Origin: Moesziomyces globuligerus
Lineage: Eukaryota; Basidiomycota; Ustilaginomycetes; Ustilaginales; Ustilaginaceae
Direction: 5' to 3'
NCBI GenBank assembly: GCA_030849465.1
Contig: JARVLF010000015.1
Location: 1,054,001-1,118,000 of the forward strand
Length of the DNA stretch: 64,000 bases
Made by a program: the position numbers and the translations under genes. How positions within the stretch are numbered: position 1 is the first letter of the stretch; the number at the start of each line of letters is the position of its first letter. Positions 32,501-46,641 of the stretch are shown in pieces. Below the pieces are notes generated by a model, which searched no databases, was not told the origin of the DNA, and saw only the letters and a program-made list of their open reading frames with translations.

Positions 32501-32909
32501 CCCATCCTACTCTTCTTCATCCCATCTGCAGCGCCTTCGTTGGACCACGCCTCACGCTGCGTCACTTGTGCCTGCGGTCAGGCCTTCTCGCTTGTCAAGG
32601 CCTCGTCTCGTCGGGCTCCTTCACTCGGCGGGATTCACATACGCTTGCCAGGCACAGCGCCGTGCTCGCTCCCTCCGCCGTACCTCGTCTACGCTGGCTT
32701 TGCGAGGCACATATTACCAACCTCCATCTTTCCTGCTATCTTCCATCGTCTCGTCTTTCCCCGGCCCTAGCATCACCGACTCCTTCATGCCGTCGTTCAC
32801 CTGAAGCTAGGAAAAGGCCACATCGAAACCAATCACCAAGTCCCTTTATATCTTCCAGCGGAGCTCCGGACCCCGAGCATCCTCGGCCGTCTCCCTACTT
32901 GTCGGCAAG
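29579..32909. other. 3.3-kb region without a recognisable gene
   Basis: Upstream regions of the divergent genes at 29473 (minus) and 32910 (plus). Open frames are short and overlapping. The longest (32047-32943, plus) runs into the next gene in another frame and is Ser/Pro/Arg/His-rich. A 7-bp hairpin (GCAAGCT ... AGCTTGC with a 6-nt loop) occurs at about 31192-31212. From about 32400 on, the strand is pyrimidine-rich (CT-rich), as often found in fungal promoters and leaders. Confidence 0.45.
32845..32851 (+). promoter_or_regulatory. TATA-like element
   Basis: TTTATAT about 60 bp upstream of the ATG at 32910, following a CT-rich tract. Placement fits a core promoter with a short leader. Confidence 0.45.
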
Positions 32910-35900
32910 ATGGCTTCCACCGGTTGGACGCCCGCTCCGCTGAGCGCCTCCAGCCACACGTCTACCAAACCTCAACGCTTTGGCGAGCTGGTTGGATCGA
33001 CCTCTTCCCATGGCAGCAGCGGTCTCGACGACTACAAGATTCTGCAACCCGGCGACTTTACCCGCACGAAGGGCGAGCCGAACCTGCGTTCGAGACCGGC
33101 TTCACGCATCGACTGGGTCGTCGATTCAGACAGCTCCAACCTCATCGCCTCCTCTCCGGGCGTTCCCAACCTCTTGCACGATGCATCGCCCCTTCCACCC
33201 GACTTTGACCTCGTCACGTCGAGCTGTCCCATCCATCTGACCCACAACGTCACTGGCGACCGGGCTACCTTCGGACCCTGGAAGGACGACGTGGAGCCCG
33301 TCCACGATGACAACGCCGATCCTTCTTGGGCCGATGCAAAAGAGGATCTCGTCAGCGTCGCTGACGAAGGCTCGGATACCGATTCAGCTGTTCGAACCGT
33401 CGACGCTCCGCTTGATTCTTCGCGGTCCCACACCGCCACTGCGCCTCTGTCCGGTCGTCAAGACGCCTCGCAGGCAACGAAGCAGGATTCGCACCTGACC
33501 CAGCTCAAGCTGGAAGCGGAGGCAGCGTGGGCCAACTATCGGCCAGGCTTGGCGCCTCAGCAGCAGCGTCCGCGCACCACAGAGACAGACTCGCTGTCCA
33601 TCGCCAGCAGCGTCCCCAGCGCACCCGGTCGAGTCCCCCAGCGTGTCGCGTCGCTGCGCCGATCCTCGCTCATCGCCAACCCGGCCCAGCTCAAGCAAGA
33701 TTCGATGCCCCACCAGATCTCTATGGCTACCTCCAGTAGCTCTTCTCTGTCATCGCACGGCAAGAGCACGCCTCCCGCCCTTCAAGCAAAGCTAGACCCT
33801 GAGTATGTGCCCTATGCCACATCGCACTTCGCAAGAGGATCGCTTGGCTCGATCAGAGCAGCTGCGTACGCCGACATGCATCACCAGCGACCGTACACGG
33901 CTTCCATCCTGTCGTCTACTTCGGAAGGCAGCTTGCTTAGCTATCAAAACAGTTTCGAGAGCGGCATGAGCCCACTGCTGTTGAACCGTGCCGCCACGTC
34001 GGGCAGGTTGAACGGCCTCGCTCAGCGTCCAGCCACAGCAGGCAGCATGCGCACCTCCAGTGTGACAGCATCCGACTTCAACTATTCTCGTCCTCTTCTA
34101 TCTGCCACGCTTCGATGCCCAGAGACCAGCAACCAGCTCTCCGCCGAGCAGAGACGCCAGCAGGTGCGGCGAACGAAGAAGCTCACGCAGATGCTCGGCG
34201 AAGAGATGCTTTTCGCCACAAGCGCTGCGGGCCAGCAATCAGAGTTCGTCACGCGATCGCAGGCGCTGGGTACGCCTGCAGAGGGTCGCATGCGAAAGTA
34301 TCGCCACTCCAGTATGCCGTTCAACACCAGCACTGCCGCCGACTCGTCAGCGACATTTGCTTCGACTGCGGGCAGTAAGACTCGCGCCCTCTCTCGCAAG
34401 CTGCTTCACAACCGAACTTACGGAGGCAAGAGTTGGGACCACGCCTTCTCTGATCTCAGCCAGAACGCTGTGCCGGCGTCGGTTCCCGGCCTCAACCGCA
34501 AGGCCGCGGCCCTTCTGGGAATTCCGCATCCGTACTCGTCAGGCGCACAAGCCAGGATCTCTGCGGAGGACATCTTTCCGAGCGACGACGAGCTCGATGT
34601 CGTCGAAGAGATCTGCTCCGATCCGCGCCCTTTTGTCCTCTCAGGCTTGGAGGAGTTCAATGAGCCCACGCCCAAGGTCGATCAGCTTGCTACCTTTTCG
34701 GCTGCTGCGCTAGACGAAGCCGCTTCACCCACGCTGCCTCAGGACGGCCCCTTCCGAGCCTTTGATCGATCCGGGATTGACCAAGCTCTGGCCTTGTCGG
34801 AGAGCCGCAAGTTAGCGGTTGCTCGCGACGAGCGTCGACGTCGGGTGGCCAAGATGTCACGTTGGTTGGGTGAGGCGGTGCCCGCGGAGCTGATTTCGTC
34901 CGGAAATGACCAGACTTCGAGCGCAGTGATCGTCAGCACCAACGGCCCCAACTCAACATCGCAATTCCCGCCCGGCTTCGATTCTCCCGCTCCTACGACC
35001 AGTGATATCCACAGCTTGGGCCACGAAGCGTCGTCCTCGGCACGTCATACGTCATCAAACGGCCACGGCTCTGTCTCGCACGAGGGCTCCGTTGCATCCA
35101 ACTTGCAGTCATTCATGTCGATCGACAGCTCGGACGATGAGTGCGACGACGAAGCCGCGCCATCCAAGGCCGTGCAGCGTGGCTGCGGCCGCATTCTGGA
35201 AGGTCAAGGCTCGGCTGTCTCTTCCCCCCAGGGCAGAGCATCGGCACGGGTTGCTGCTTCAGACAGTCTGTCGACTTATCGTAACTCGATCGAAAGCTAC
35301 GAATATCTCCTCGAAAACGACCACACGCGTCTGGGCGAGCTTGCTTCCATCTTCCAGCACGGCAGGGCCGCGCCTCGGCCCTCCACGATCGACAAGATGG
35401 GCTCGAGGAGCCGTCGGGTCAGGCCTATGGCACGACCGCAGACGTCACCCGTGACCGGATCGATGCTCGATGGCAGGATGCGAGGCTCGCAGTCGCTCGG
35501 CCATCTGGAACATGGGAGGGAAGAACGACCACCTCGTCCGTCGGCGGCGTTCCTGGAGCTCTCGGATTCCGAGAGTGACAGCAGCGAAGCTGATGAGCTG
35601 TACGAGGGCGACGATGCGTCGAGCTATCCCAACACACGTCGACAGAGGGCGGCAGACATGCACGACCGCTCCATCTCGAAGCTGTCCAACTTCTTCGGGT
35701 CGACTCCATCGCAAATCGTCAGGTCGCAGAGCGACATGCGCGCAGCCACGTCGAGCGGCGATTCGGTCTCGAGCCTTGGCAACTCCTTTTCGGTGTCCAA
35801 GGTGTCGCGCGCCGGCTACGGCATGCGCAGTCTGTCGCAGCCGGATGCGCTCAAGACGATGCTGCGATCGCTCGAGGAGGAGGCCTTGGACGATTCCAAG

Positions 35901-35978
35901 CTCAACCCATTCCAAAAGTCCGAGATCTCCAGAAAGGTGCATGGGCTCAAAAAGCGCACCACCAAAATCTTTGGCTGA
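32910..35978 (+). CDS. Large disordered fungal protein with repeated K-L/M-x-x-x-x-G motifs
   Basis: Single exon, 1022 aa, ATG at 32910. Ser/Ala/Pro-rich with short conserved-looking islands. Three related motifs stand out: RRTKKLTQMLGEE (KLTQMLG at 424-430), RRRVAKMSRWLGEAVP (KMSRWLG at 648-654) and SISKLSNFFGSTP (KLSNFFG at 924-930). The protein ends in KRTTKIFG. Other islands are YVPYATSHFARGSLGSIR (near 296-313), GLNRKAAALLGIPHPYS (near 527-543) and YEYLLENDHTRLGELASIFQHG (near 800-820). No enzymatic domain is visible. The motif spacing in disordered sequence suggests repeated docking peptides, for example in cytoskeletal, polarity or GTPase scaffolds. That is inference; I do not recognise the family by name. 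It converges on the Urc1-like gene (311 bp between ends). Confidence 0.85.
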   Translation: MASTGWTPAPLSASSHTSTKPQRFGELVGSTSSHGSSGLDDYKILQPGDFTRTKGEPNLRSRPASRIDWVVDSDSSNLIASSPGVPNLLHDASPLPPDFDLVTSSCPIHLTHNVTGDRATFGPWKDDVEPVHDDNADPSWADAKEDLVSVADEGSDTDSAVRTVDAPLDSSRSHTATAPLSGRQDASQATKQDSHLTQLKLEAEAAWANYRPGLAPQQQRPRTTETDSLSIASSVPSAPGRVPQRVASLRRSSLIANPAQLKQDSMPHQISMATSSSSSLSSHGKSTPPALQAKLDPEYVPYATSHFARGSLGSIRAAAYADMHHQRPYTASILSSTSEGSLLSYQNSFESGMSPLLLNRAATSGRLNGLAQRPATAGSMRTSSVTASDFNYSRPLLSATLRCPETSNQLSAEQRRQQVRRTKKLTQMLGEEMLFATSAAGQQSEFVTRSQALGTPAEGRMRKYRHSSMPFNTSTAADSSATFASTAGSKTRALSRKLLHNRTYGGKSWDHAFSDLSQNAVPASVPGLNRKAAALLGIPHPYSSGAQARISAEDIFPSDDELDVVEEICSDPRPFVLSGLEEFNEPTPKVDQLATFSAAALDEAASPTLPQDGPFRAFDRSGIDQALALSESRKLAVARDERRRRVAKMSRWLGEAVPAELISSGNDQTSSAVIVSTNGPNSTSQFPPGFDSPAPTTSDIHSLGHEASSSARHTSSNGHGSVSHEGSVASNLQSFMSIDSSDDECDDEAAPSKAVQRGCGRILEGQGSAVSSPQGRASARVAASDSLSTYRNSIESYEYLLENDHTRLGELASIFQHGRAAPRPSTIDKMGSRSRRVRPMARPQTSPVTGSMLDGRMRGSQSLGHLEHGREERPPRPSAAFLELSDSESDSSEADELYEGDDASSYPNTRRQRAADMHDRSISKLSNFFGSTPSQIVRSQSDMRAATSSGDSVSSLGNSFSVSKVSRAGYGMRSLSQPDALKTMLRSLEEEALDDSKLNPFQKSEISRKVHGLKKRTTKIFG

Positions 35979-36289
35979 AGCCACCAACCCTCTTCACTTG
36001 TGTCCGCCGGCGGACGCACGACACACACACTGTTCACTCCTTGCTCACATTCCTGCAACCAGTCCAAACGCTTCCGAATCCTGTCACCGTTTCCACTCTG
36101 ATCCCCACCCGACGCGCACTCTTTTGTCCGTTTTGCGATTGTATTTGTACCCTACGCATCCATCCCACTGGCTCACATTTCCTGCGCACGTGCTAATGAT
36201 CACTCTTGTTTCGACACTCTGACGCGGCAAACTTTTGTCGTGAGACGATGCATTGGATTGGCAAACGCGAGCGAGGCGAAGGGCAAAGT
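35979..36289. other. Short intergenic between convergent genes
   Basis: 311 bp separating the stop codons of two convergent genes. It must hold both polyadenylation regions. No gene seen. Confidence 0.4.
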
Positions 36290-38059
36290 TCAGTGGTCGA
36301 TGTCCTCCCAGGCGCGGCCGACGGTGTGTTTGAGGTCGTCTTCGGTGAGCTGCTTGGTGGCGGAGAAGTAGCCAGCCTGAATCTTGGCGTCGATCTCGAC
36401 GCGCGAGTCGGCGGGGATGAGTTCCTCTGGCAGCTCGTACCTGTTCTTGATGGTGATGCCGCTGTTGACGGCGGCGTCGTGCTTCATGTTGCTCATCGAG
36501 ATCCAGTTGGTGATGTTGGTGGCGCCGAGCCAGTGCAGCACGTCGGGCATGAGTGCCTGGAAACGCATGTCCTTGACACCAGCAATGTTCTCGGTGCGCT
36601 TGAAGTAGTTGCTCGCCGAGTCCGTACCGCGCTTGCGGGCATTGTAGACCAGGTACTTGGTCACCTCGCCTAGCGCACGCCCCTCCTTGCGGAAGTAGAT
36701 CACCGCTCCCGCTCCACCGCGCTGCGCCGTCTTGATGCATTCCTCAATGCCGAACAGCAGATAGGGTCGGCAGGTGCAGATGTCACTGCCGAAGACGTCG
36801 GAACCGTTGCACTCGTCGTGGATGCGCACGGTCACCTCCTTGGTCGGATCGCGCAAGTCCTCGGGTCGCCCAAAGATGTACACCGTCAGACCCGAGATCG
36901 GAGGCAGGAAGACCTTGAGATCATGTCGCGTGAGTAGCTCGGGATAGGATCCTCCGGTGTCCTCAAAGATGGCGCGTCTCAAGGCGCCCTCGGTAACGCC
37001 GAGACGTTCGGCCACACCGGGGAGATACCACACCGGGTCGACGGCAGCCTTGCTTACGCTCACCTCGCAGCCAGGGTCCACGTCCTCGGCTACGCCGGGC
37101 AGGCGGATGCTCTTGACGACGATCTTGCCATCGATGGGGAAGACACCAGAAGCCTGTGCCTTGTCGAGCTCGGGCATCTTGATGTGCGCCTTGGTGAGCG
37201 ACGCTGTCGGCCTGATGTCGACGCCCGCCTCGAATTCTGACTTGTACACTTGGGGTGCCAGGTGGCCCCAGGGATCCATCGCGACAATCTTCGACGGATC
37301 GAACCAAGACGGGTTGGGCGGAATGTCAAAGGGAGGCTCGGTGTTGGTGTAGTCGGGACGATGGTTGGGATTCAGTTGACCCATAGCGATGGCAAGGGAA
37401 CGGTAGACCGAGTAGCTACCGCCGTAAGCACCGATGGCGTTTCGGACACGAATCGAGTTCGGGTGACGGCTGGCTACGACAGGGCCGCGCTGTCTGGGGT
37501 CCTCGGCCGCCCAGCGTAAAGGCAATGGCTTGATGCCAACTTGACCCGGGTATGTGGTCAAGATGACCCTGGAAGAGTAGTAGCCAGCGGTGGAGCTGCT
37601 CGGAGCGGGCTGCGAGGGCGATGCTGCGCCATTGGGCGGGAGTTTCTTGACTCCCAGGTCGGGCGTATCGACGGGGCTCGGCCCGTTGGTTTGAGGAAGT
37701 CCACCGAGCGGATGCGCAGGAGGTCCTAAAGGCTGCGGTGGAGGCGAGGTGCCGAACGCAAAGTCTGCAGGCTGGGAAGGCGACAAGCTGTTGACACCCA
37801 GGGCGGTGAAGCCGGTCGAGCTCTGACGACGAACCTGCGACGACGGCGAGGGCAAGGTGGCTGCATATTGAAGCGCATCAACCTGATAGTCGGCAGCACG
37901 ACCAAGACAACCAGAGGAAGACAGGTCAGCACAACCCCTCAGTCAGATGCGTGTCTCTAGCAAAAAACTTACCTTTGCCTCGAGGTGCGAGTTCTTGACT
38001 TTAAGCTCTGTGAGCTCGTCAAGGATGCGCGACAGAATGTGATCGGTAGACGTGGTCAT
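36290..38059 (-). CDS. URC1: Urc1-type GTP cyclohydrolase II-like protein (uracil catabolism), two exons
   Basis: Exons 38059-37973 (29 codons) and 37882-36290, with a 90-nt intron (GTAAGT ... TATCAG), give 559 aa. The N-terminus has a short helix (MTTSTDHILSRILDELTELKVKN) and a Pro-rich linker. The conserved body starts near 129. The GTP-cyclohydrolase-II-like zinc motif is VRIHDECNGSDVFGSDICTC with Cys387, 398 and 400. YFRKEGRALGEVTKYLVYN follows at about 425-443. The N-terminal half (RVRNAIGAYGGSYSVYRSLAIAMG; NPSWFDPSKIVAMDPWGH) and the RVEIDAKIQAGYFSATKQL end are features of the fungal Urc1 family. In Lachancea kluyveri Urc1 belongs to the URC route that lets cells use uracil as nitrogen source. 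No other URC gene is adjacent. Family firm; role by analogy. Confidence 0.88.
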
Positions 38060-39750
38060 CTCTGCTACCGATATTCGCTCTCAATGGAGCTTCCCTCCAG
38101 GACAGTTGATAGGTCAAGGCGGTGGGATTGGGGTGGCGTTTGATGATCCCAAAGGGGTGCGGAAGGGAACGGATCGCCGAACAAAGGTGGAAGCCAGGAG
38201 GTAAGTTAACGTCGATGGTGGATGAAACAATCCGAAGCTGGAGGTTGCTTAAGTAGCGGTGCCAGTCGGCGGTCGAGGAGGGTTGCCAGACAGGCTGTGA
38301 TAACGCGCGGATGGTCGGGCACCGCACAAGCTCGCGCGGCTCCACGTTGCGACCCTTGGCGAGTGGGCTTGGGGCTACATTAGTCAAGTGATCCACATAT
38401 GCGCCCATCGGCACACGGTCATAGGCGCTGGTCAGCACGACACACCAAGGGCAGTGGGCATCTGAGCCGGGCACGGGCACGAGAGGGGCTTCAGGGCACG
38501 GATCACTTAACGAGCGCGAGGAGGACTCTACTCCGCATCAGATGCACTGCACCCTGAATCGGATGCACCGGCATGCGGGCAAGACACTCGCGTCCTGCCA
38601 GGTCACGCAGGTGGAGGAGATAAGGCGGATGCCGCACGCGACTCACTTGACTGCCTGCCCTTGCTGCGCTGTGCTGTGTTGTGCCGTGCCAGTGGGCAAT
38701 TTCACCCCTCAACCTCAGGGCCGAGGGAGGCAAAGAGCAACACTCTGCGCTCGACGGCACATCCGAGCATCCGCTCCTCGCCTTCCGCGCGCACCTTGGC
38801 CCGCACAGGCTCCGCCCAACACATGCCCACCACGTCCCCGCACGCTCTCACCCGATACTACTGTATGCAGAGCGATGGACCAACGTGATATGATCCGATG
38901 CTTATCCACGATAGCAGCCGCCGACCAATCAAGATGCATGTGGCCGGTGTCGCAAGGCTTCATCGGCTTAGCTGTGTAGTAGGTGTGACTACAGCCCCTC
39001 TTTCCAACTGCTGAGGATCTTCATAAAGGGTGCATGCTGCAGATGTGCCTTCGTGCTGAAGCATGTGTCTCGCCAAGCGTGAAGTCTTCCTGCCCCTCGA
39101 GTGTACGGACTGCCACACCTTCTGACTAACATCAACCACAGCTCAGATTCTTCGGCCTCGCATTCCACTGGCAGCCTGGAGGCAGCGTAGCTTACGGACA
39201 ATCTCTCGCTACCTTGCACGGCATGGGAGATCACTGCGCAGCGCTCGTCACAAGTCTGGAGCGGAACTGACTCGCCAATCGGGCCCGGTGCCTCCTCCGT
39301 CCTTTACGAGAAACCCTGAAAGCTTCCTGACTGCAATGGGTTCGCCGTCCGGCCGCATTGACATCATCATCTCAGCGCTTGCACACTTCCACCATGTTTC
39401 TCCAGTCGTGAAGCGTTCGCTGATCCACGCCTCAGCACTGGGATAAGAGCGTTCTGATTCGGTCAAGTACGCACGGGAAGGGAGGATGCTTCGACGGTGA
39501 AAGGTCGCGGCGCGTTATCCACATTTTCAGTCCTGCGCTCTCGAGCTTTGTCCGAATGATTCTGATTCAAAGCATGGCGGCAGGTCATGTCGTTGGTGGG
39601 CGGTGAGGAGGATGGTGACCGTGTGTTGTTCTAGCTTCGGGACGGGAGCGACGGCAGACTAGACGAAAGCTTAGACGGCTGAAAAGGCATCACAGCGCCA
39701 TCCTTGATGGGCACCGAATCCAATCAGGCCTGAGCTCTCGACCGAGCCGT
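38060..39750. other. 1.7-kb intergenic, no gene seen
   Basis: Between the start of the Urc1-like gene and the stop of ARF1. It contains a TGC/TGTG-rich simple stretch (about 38660-38692, variants of CTGTGCTGTGTTGTGCCGTGCC). Short frames only, none convincing. Confidence 0.4.
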
Positions 39751-43241
<3,491 letters not shown>

Positions 43242-44852
43242 ATGCCGTCGTTTTCCGCAAATCGACAGGGCCGCCCGAGGCCTTCAAACATATCTTTTGG
43301 GCGCCGAAGGTCGGACGAAAAGTCAATGCCTTCCCCTTCGTTCAATAGCTCAATGTTCCTGAGCTCATCCGACGATGTCTTTTGTGATTCATCTCGCTCA
43401 GTCGACCGTCTCCGACACCACTACTTGGCCATGCCATCGACCCCCTCCAGTCTGTGTCCCGGAAGCTCTCCTCTTTCCAGGACGGAAAGGCTACCGAGTC
43501 TCACAGACCTATTCGACCAGGACATCCTTTCGCCGCCTTCGAGTACTTTCTTGAGCCTCGGTTCGTCCAGGTCAAGCCAAGCCGGCGAAATGATGCAGCG
43601 ATCTGGCTCCGCGTCTTCTGCTTGCTCAAGTCGCGGTCGCCGGTGGCGAGCGTCCTTTGCCAGCGAGGGTGCGTCTGGCTTCATCGGGCCGCCTGCGACA
43701 CCTCTGTCGCCATACTTCGTCGATAGCACCAGGGGACCTCTCACGTCACCGACAGGGGGCCCCTCAAGCCCGCTTCATGATGCGACCCTGTCGGGTCCGA
43801 GTGAGGGTGAACGGACACCTAGGGCACATTCAAGATCATCATTTGACTTTGCAGTAAAGTCGCAGAGTTACATCAGGAGTCCCAGATGTCCAGGCGCTCC
43901 TCTGATCGGCGTTCAGGAGCGTGGACACTTTGCGACTGGACCATGGCAGACGCCGAATTGTGCACCTTCTCTCGGGCCGTTCAAGGGGATTCCCCGTTCA
44001 GTCGCTACCTCAGCGCCGCCTCGCCGCCCGGAGTCTCTTGCTGACGAAGACCGCGCCGCCATGGCCAGGATCGAAGCCAACCTCCCGAGAGCCCCGGGCT
44101 TGGTCGGTCTTGGACTATTTTTGGATGAAGACAGCACGAAGTCGCCCTTCCGAAGGACAGCGCAAGGTGTCGAGACCAGTAGAGCCTTGAACCTATCGCC
44201 ACCATCTCGCACTCCGGCCGGCTCCAGTGACCACACAGGTCTGACACCAATGGTGAAAGCCTCAAAGGTTTCGGACGCTTCGGCTACTCCCACGCGCTCG
44301 AAAGCAAAGAGATCGACGGGATCTCCCCAAGGGCCGGCTTCGTCCCTCGCCAGGGTATCACCCACGGCTACGGCGCTGAAAAAGCAGAACGAGCCGTACA
44401 AGACGCCTTTGAACAAGTCTCGACCGATGTTCAGACTGGACACGGGGTCCGGGGGAAAGTCGAGCAAGCCCAAGGGCCACAAGATGAGCCCGAATGCATC
44501 TCCATGGGGTGTGTTTGGTGGCAAGGATGGATGGAAGCCGCTGGCGCCTCCCAACGTGTCGCGAGCCATCGCCGAAGCCAACAAGCTTGTGGCAGACACT
44601 GCATCCGATGTGCACACCGAGACCGTCAAGTCTGCGGCTGCGCGAGCATCACCTACATCAAAGCGACAGGCCTCATCTGCTGCCGGAGCCGAGAGCCCCT
44701 CGAAGAAGTTGCGGTCTATCGATGCCAAATCGTCTCCGTTCAAGGAGAACATGGCACCGTCTCGCTCTTCGCTGTCGCCATCAAAACGCCACCAGCTTTC
44801 CTCTTCGAATCGCACATCAGCAACGGCACTCCCTCTGTCTACGGTGCGTTAG
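43242..44852 (+). CDS. Orphan S/T-P-rich protein with KEN and RxxL sequences
   Basis: Single exon, 536 aa, ATG at 43242. Basic, Ser/Pro-rich, without a recognisable folded domain. Sites of the CDK type (S/T-P-x-K/R) cluster in the second half: KSPFRR, TPTRSK, SPSKK, SPFKEN and SPSKR. A KEN tripeptide with a downstream Pro (KENMAP, 501-506) and an RxxL (RLPSL, 83-87) are forms recognised by the anaphase-promoting complex in known substrates. Other islands are APGLVGLGLFLDEDSTKSPF (near 282-301) and SPWGVFGGKDGWKPLAPPNVSRAIAEANKLV (near 422-452). A cell-cycle role is an inference from these motifs. The next two genes, Dbf4 and a borealin-like protein, are cell-cycle factors too. Confidence 0.75.
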   Translation: MPSFSANRQGRPRPSNISFGRRRSDEKSMPSPSFNSSMFLSSSDDVFCDSSRSVDRLRHHYLAMPSTPSSLCPGSSPLSRTERLPSLTDLFDQDILSPPSSTFLSLGSSRSSQAGEMMQRSGSASSACSSRGRRWRASFASEGASGFIGPPATPLSPYFVDSTRGPLTSPTGGPSSPLHDATLSGPSEGERTPRAHSRSSFDFAVKSQSYIRSPRCPGAPLIGVQERGHFATGPWQTPNCAPSLGPFKGIPRSVATSAPPRRPESLADEDRAAMARIEANLPRAPGLVGLGLFLDEDSTKSPFRRTAQGVETSRALNLSPPSRTPAGSSDHTGLTPMVKASKVSDASATPTRSKAKRSTGSPQGPASSLARVSPTATALKKQNEPYKTPLNKSRPMFRLDTGSGGKSSKPKGHKMSPNASPWGVFGGKDGWKPLAPPNVSRAIAEANKLVADTASDVHTETVKSAAARASPTSKRQASSAAGAESPSKKLRSIDAKSSPFKENMAPSRSSLSPSKRHQLSSSNRTSATALPLSTVR

Positions 44853-46641
44853 CTCAAGTCAAGCTGCTTGTAATTCAGTGCAATCATGATGGATATGGCC
44901 GCAGCACGCCACTGAGCGAGTGATGTTCCACAGTCGTGAGGGTCACTTGCCTTGGCTTGTGCAATGGGTCGCTCTCTAACTGTCTGGTGGCGTGGAGAGC
45001 AGCGCCTGAGCCATTCGAGAGCATTGCCAGCCTCTGCAAGAGTAGCGAGAGCGATGCAGGTGGACACCGTCATCGGGTCGATCAGAATAGTTGACGTGCC
45101 GATTGGCCGATGTAAGGCGTCGGCGAAAACCCTAAGCGCCCGGGAAAAGCGCCTTTATCCGTGACGTCGCGGTGTTGTTCGCAGCGACGCGTCTTCTCCA
45201 CAGTCACACGAGACGGGAAGAGCCATCGCCGAATCACACCTTCGTGGCTGCACCGAAGAGCAATGCGTGTGCATCGTCCTTAGACAGCACCTTCGTGGAC
45301 GCCTGACATGGTCTGCAAGGGTTTGCTAGGAGAAACAGCGCGTTTGTGCTGTATGCGTCTCGAAATGCAGTTGGACAATTGCGTCCGGGCGGTAGGGACA
45401 CTGTGATGAGTAGAAATGCCGCATCGCCGCCTGCAATCACAGGATACGCACCGGTTCGGCTGGCTTACACGAGCGCTTGCATCCATGCCTCCCACTTGGG
45501 TCGATTGTATGCTTCAGGCATGTGCAGCAGTGCGAGGAGCCTTGCCGATGGATGTGCTGCTGCAGTGCGAGTGACAAGCGAAAAAGTCGCAGTCTCGATG
45601 CACGCGGGCGCAAGGCAGCCAGGCGGCCAGGCGGGCTTGAATGCGCCTAGCAGCAGGCGGCTACTCTACCGAACCGTGTGGAGTCCGACGCGACTTTTGG
45701 ATTTTTTCGAGGTGGGCGGCCGAGTGTGTGTCGGAGCGTGACTTGGGACTCGAATGCCACGCCGAGCAGCAGCGCGCTCAGCAAGCAGCATACAGAGCGT
45801 GATGCGTTGCAAAATACGCCAGCCTCCCTCCCCTTGGCAGCCGTGGGTGCGTGTGGGCGCGTGAACGTAGGCGTCCCTGATGTGCGTGCTTGCCTGGATG
45901 CTCTTCTCGTGGTTCACCATTCTCGTCACGACCCATCATCCTTCCTGCCTCCTCCTCCTCTCGTCGAGTGCGCACCTTGACATCCCTGCAGCTCACGCCT
46001 GCAAGAGCGCGCGTCCAAGGATTGCAACTCGTTGAAAGCTCTCTCGGTTTCTTCTCTCGTGTCCAGCCCGCATCGTCATTCTTCTCCAGCCCTTCGCCGC
46101 CGCATTAGGGCCGACTCTTCCGCATCCCGCTTTCCCTAGGCGCCGCTTCAAAGCCTTCAGCCTCACCCGATAGCTGGGCATCCCTCTCGACTTCTTCTGG
46201 TCAGCATTTCACCACTCCTCCCAGCCTGTCTATATCTTACCAGCGCATCGGAGCAACCCCGACCTCTTTTCGCCCTCGTCTATGCCTTGCATACATCTCC
46301 TGGCCTCTCTGATCGTTCCTCCGCGCAACATCCGCTCCTCGTCCGCTCATCGCCCATCGTAGCAGGAATCATCTCCGCCAGCTCCAATCGTACTAGGCAT
46401 GCTCGCTCGTTGCGCATGATCTCGACATTCAACGCATACAGCTGAGGAAACAAGTCGTCGAGGGCCCTGACGTCCATCGCTACTGCTCTCGATCGCCGAC
46501 TGAATCTCGCCGTCGTACCTCGGCATCTCTGCATTCTTCAGGTCTATGCGTTCGTGACGGAGCATCATCGACACCCAAAGTGCCACGGATTCGACCTCGT
46601 CTGTGCCGGCCTTCCAGCTGCACCGCGGCACCAGATTCGGC
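44853..46641. other. 1.8-kb intergenic and long leader upstream of DBF4
   Basis: No gene recognised. From about 45900 the plus strand becomes strongly CT-rich (many TCCTCCTCCTCC-like and CTCTCG words). This is typical of a fungal promoter/leader and suggests a transcript start well upstream of 46642. GC-rich 45600-45870 holds only short frames. Confidence 0.4.

Noticed and set aside
32047..32943. 298-codon frame upstream of the 1022-residue gene
   Set aside because: Overlaps the start of a well supported gene in another frame. Composition reflects a CT-rich leader.
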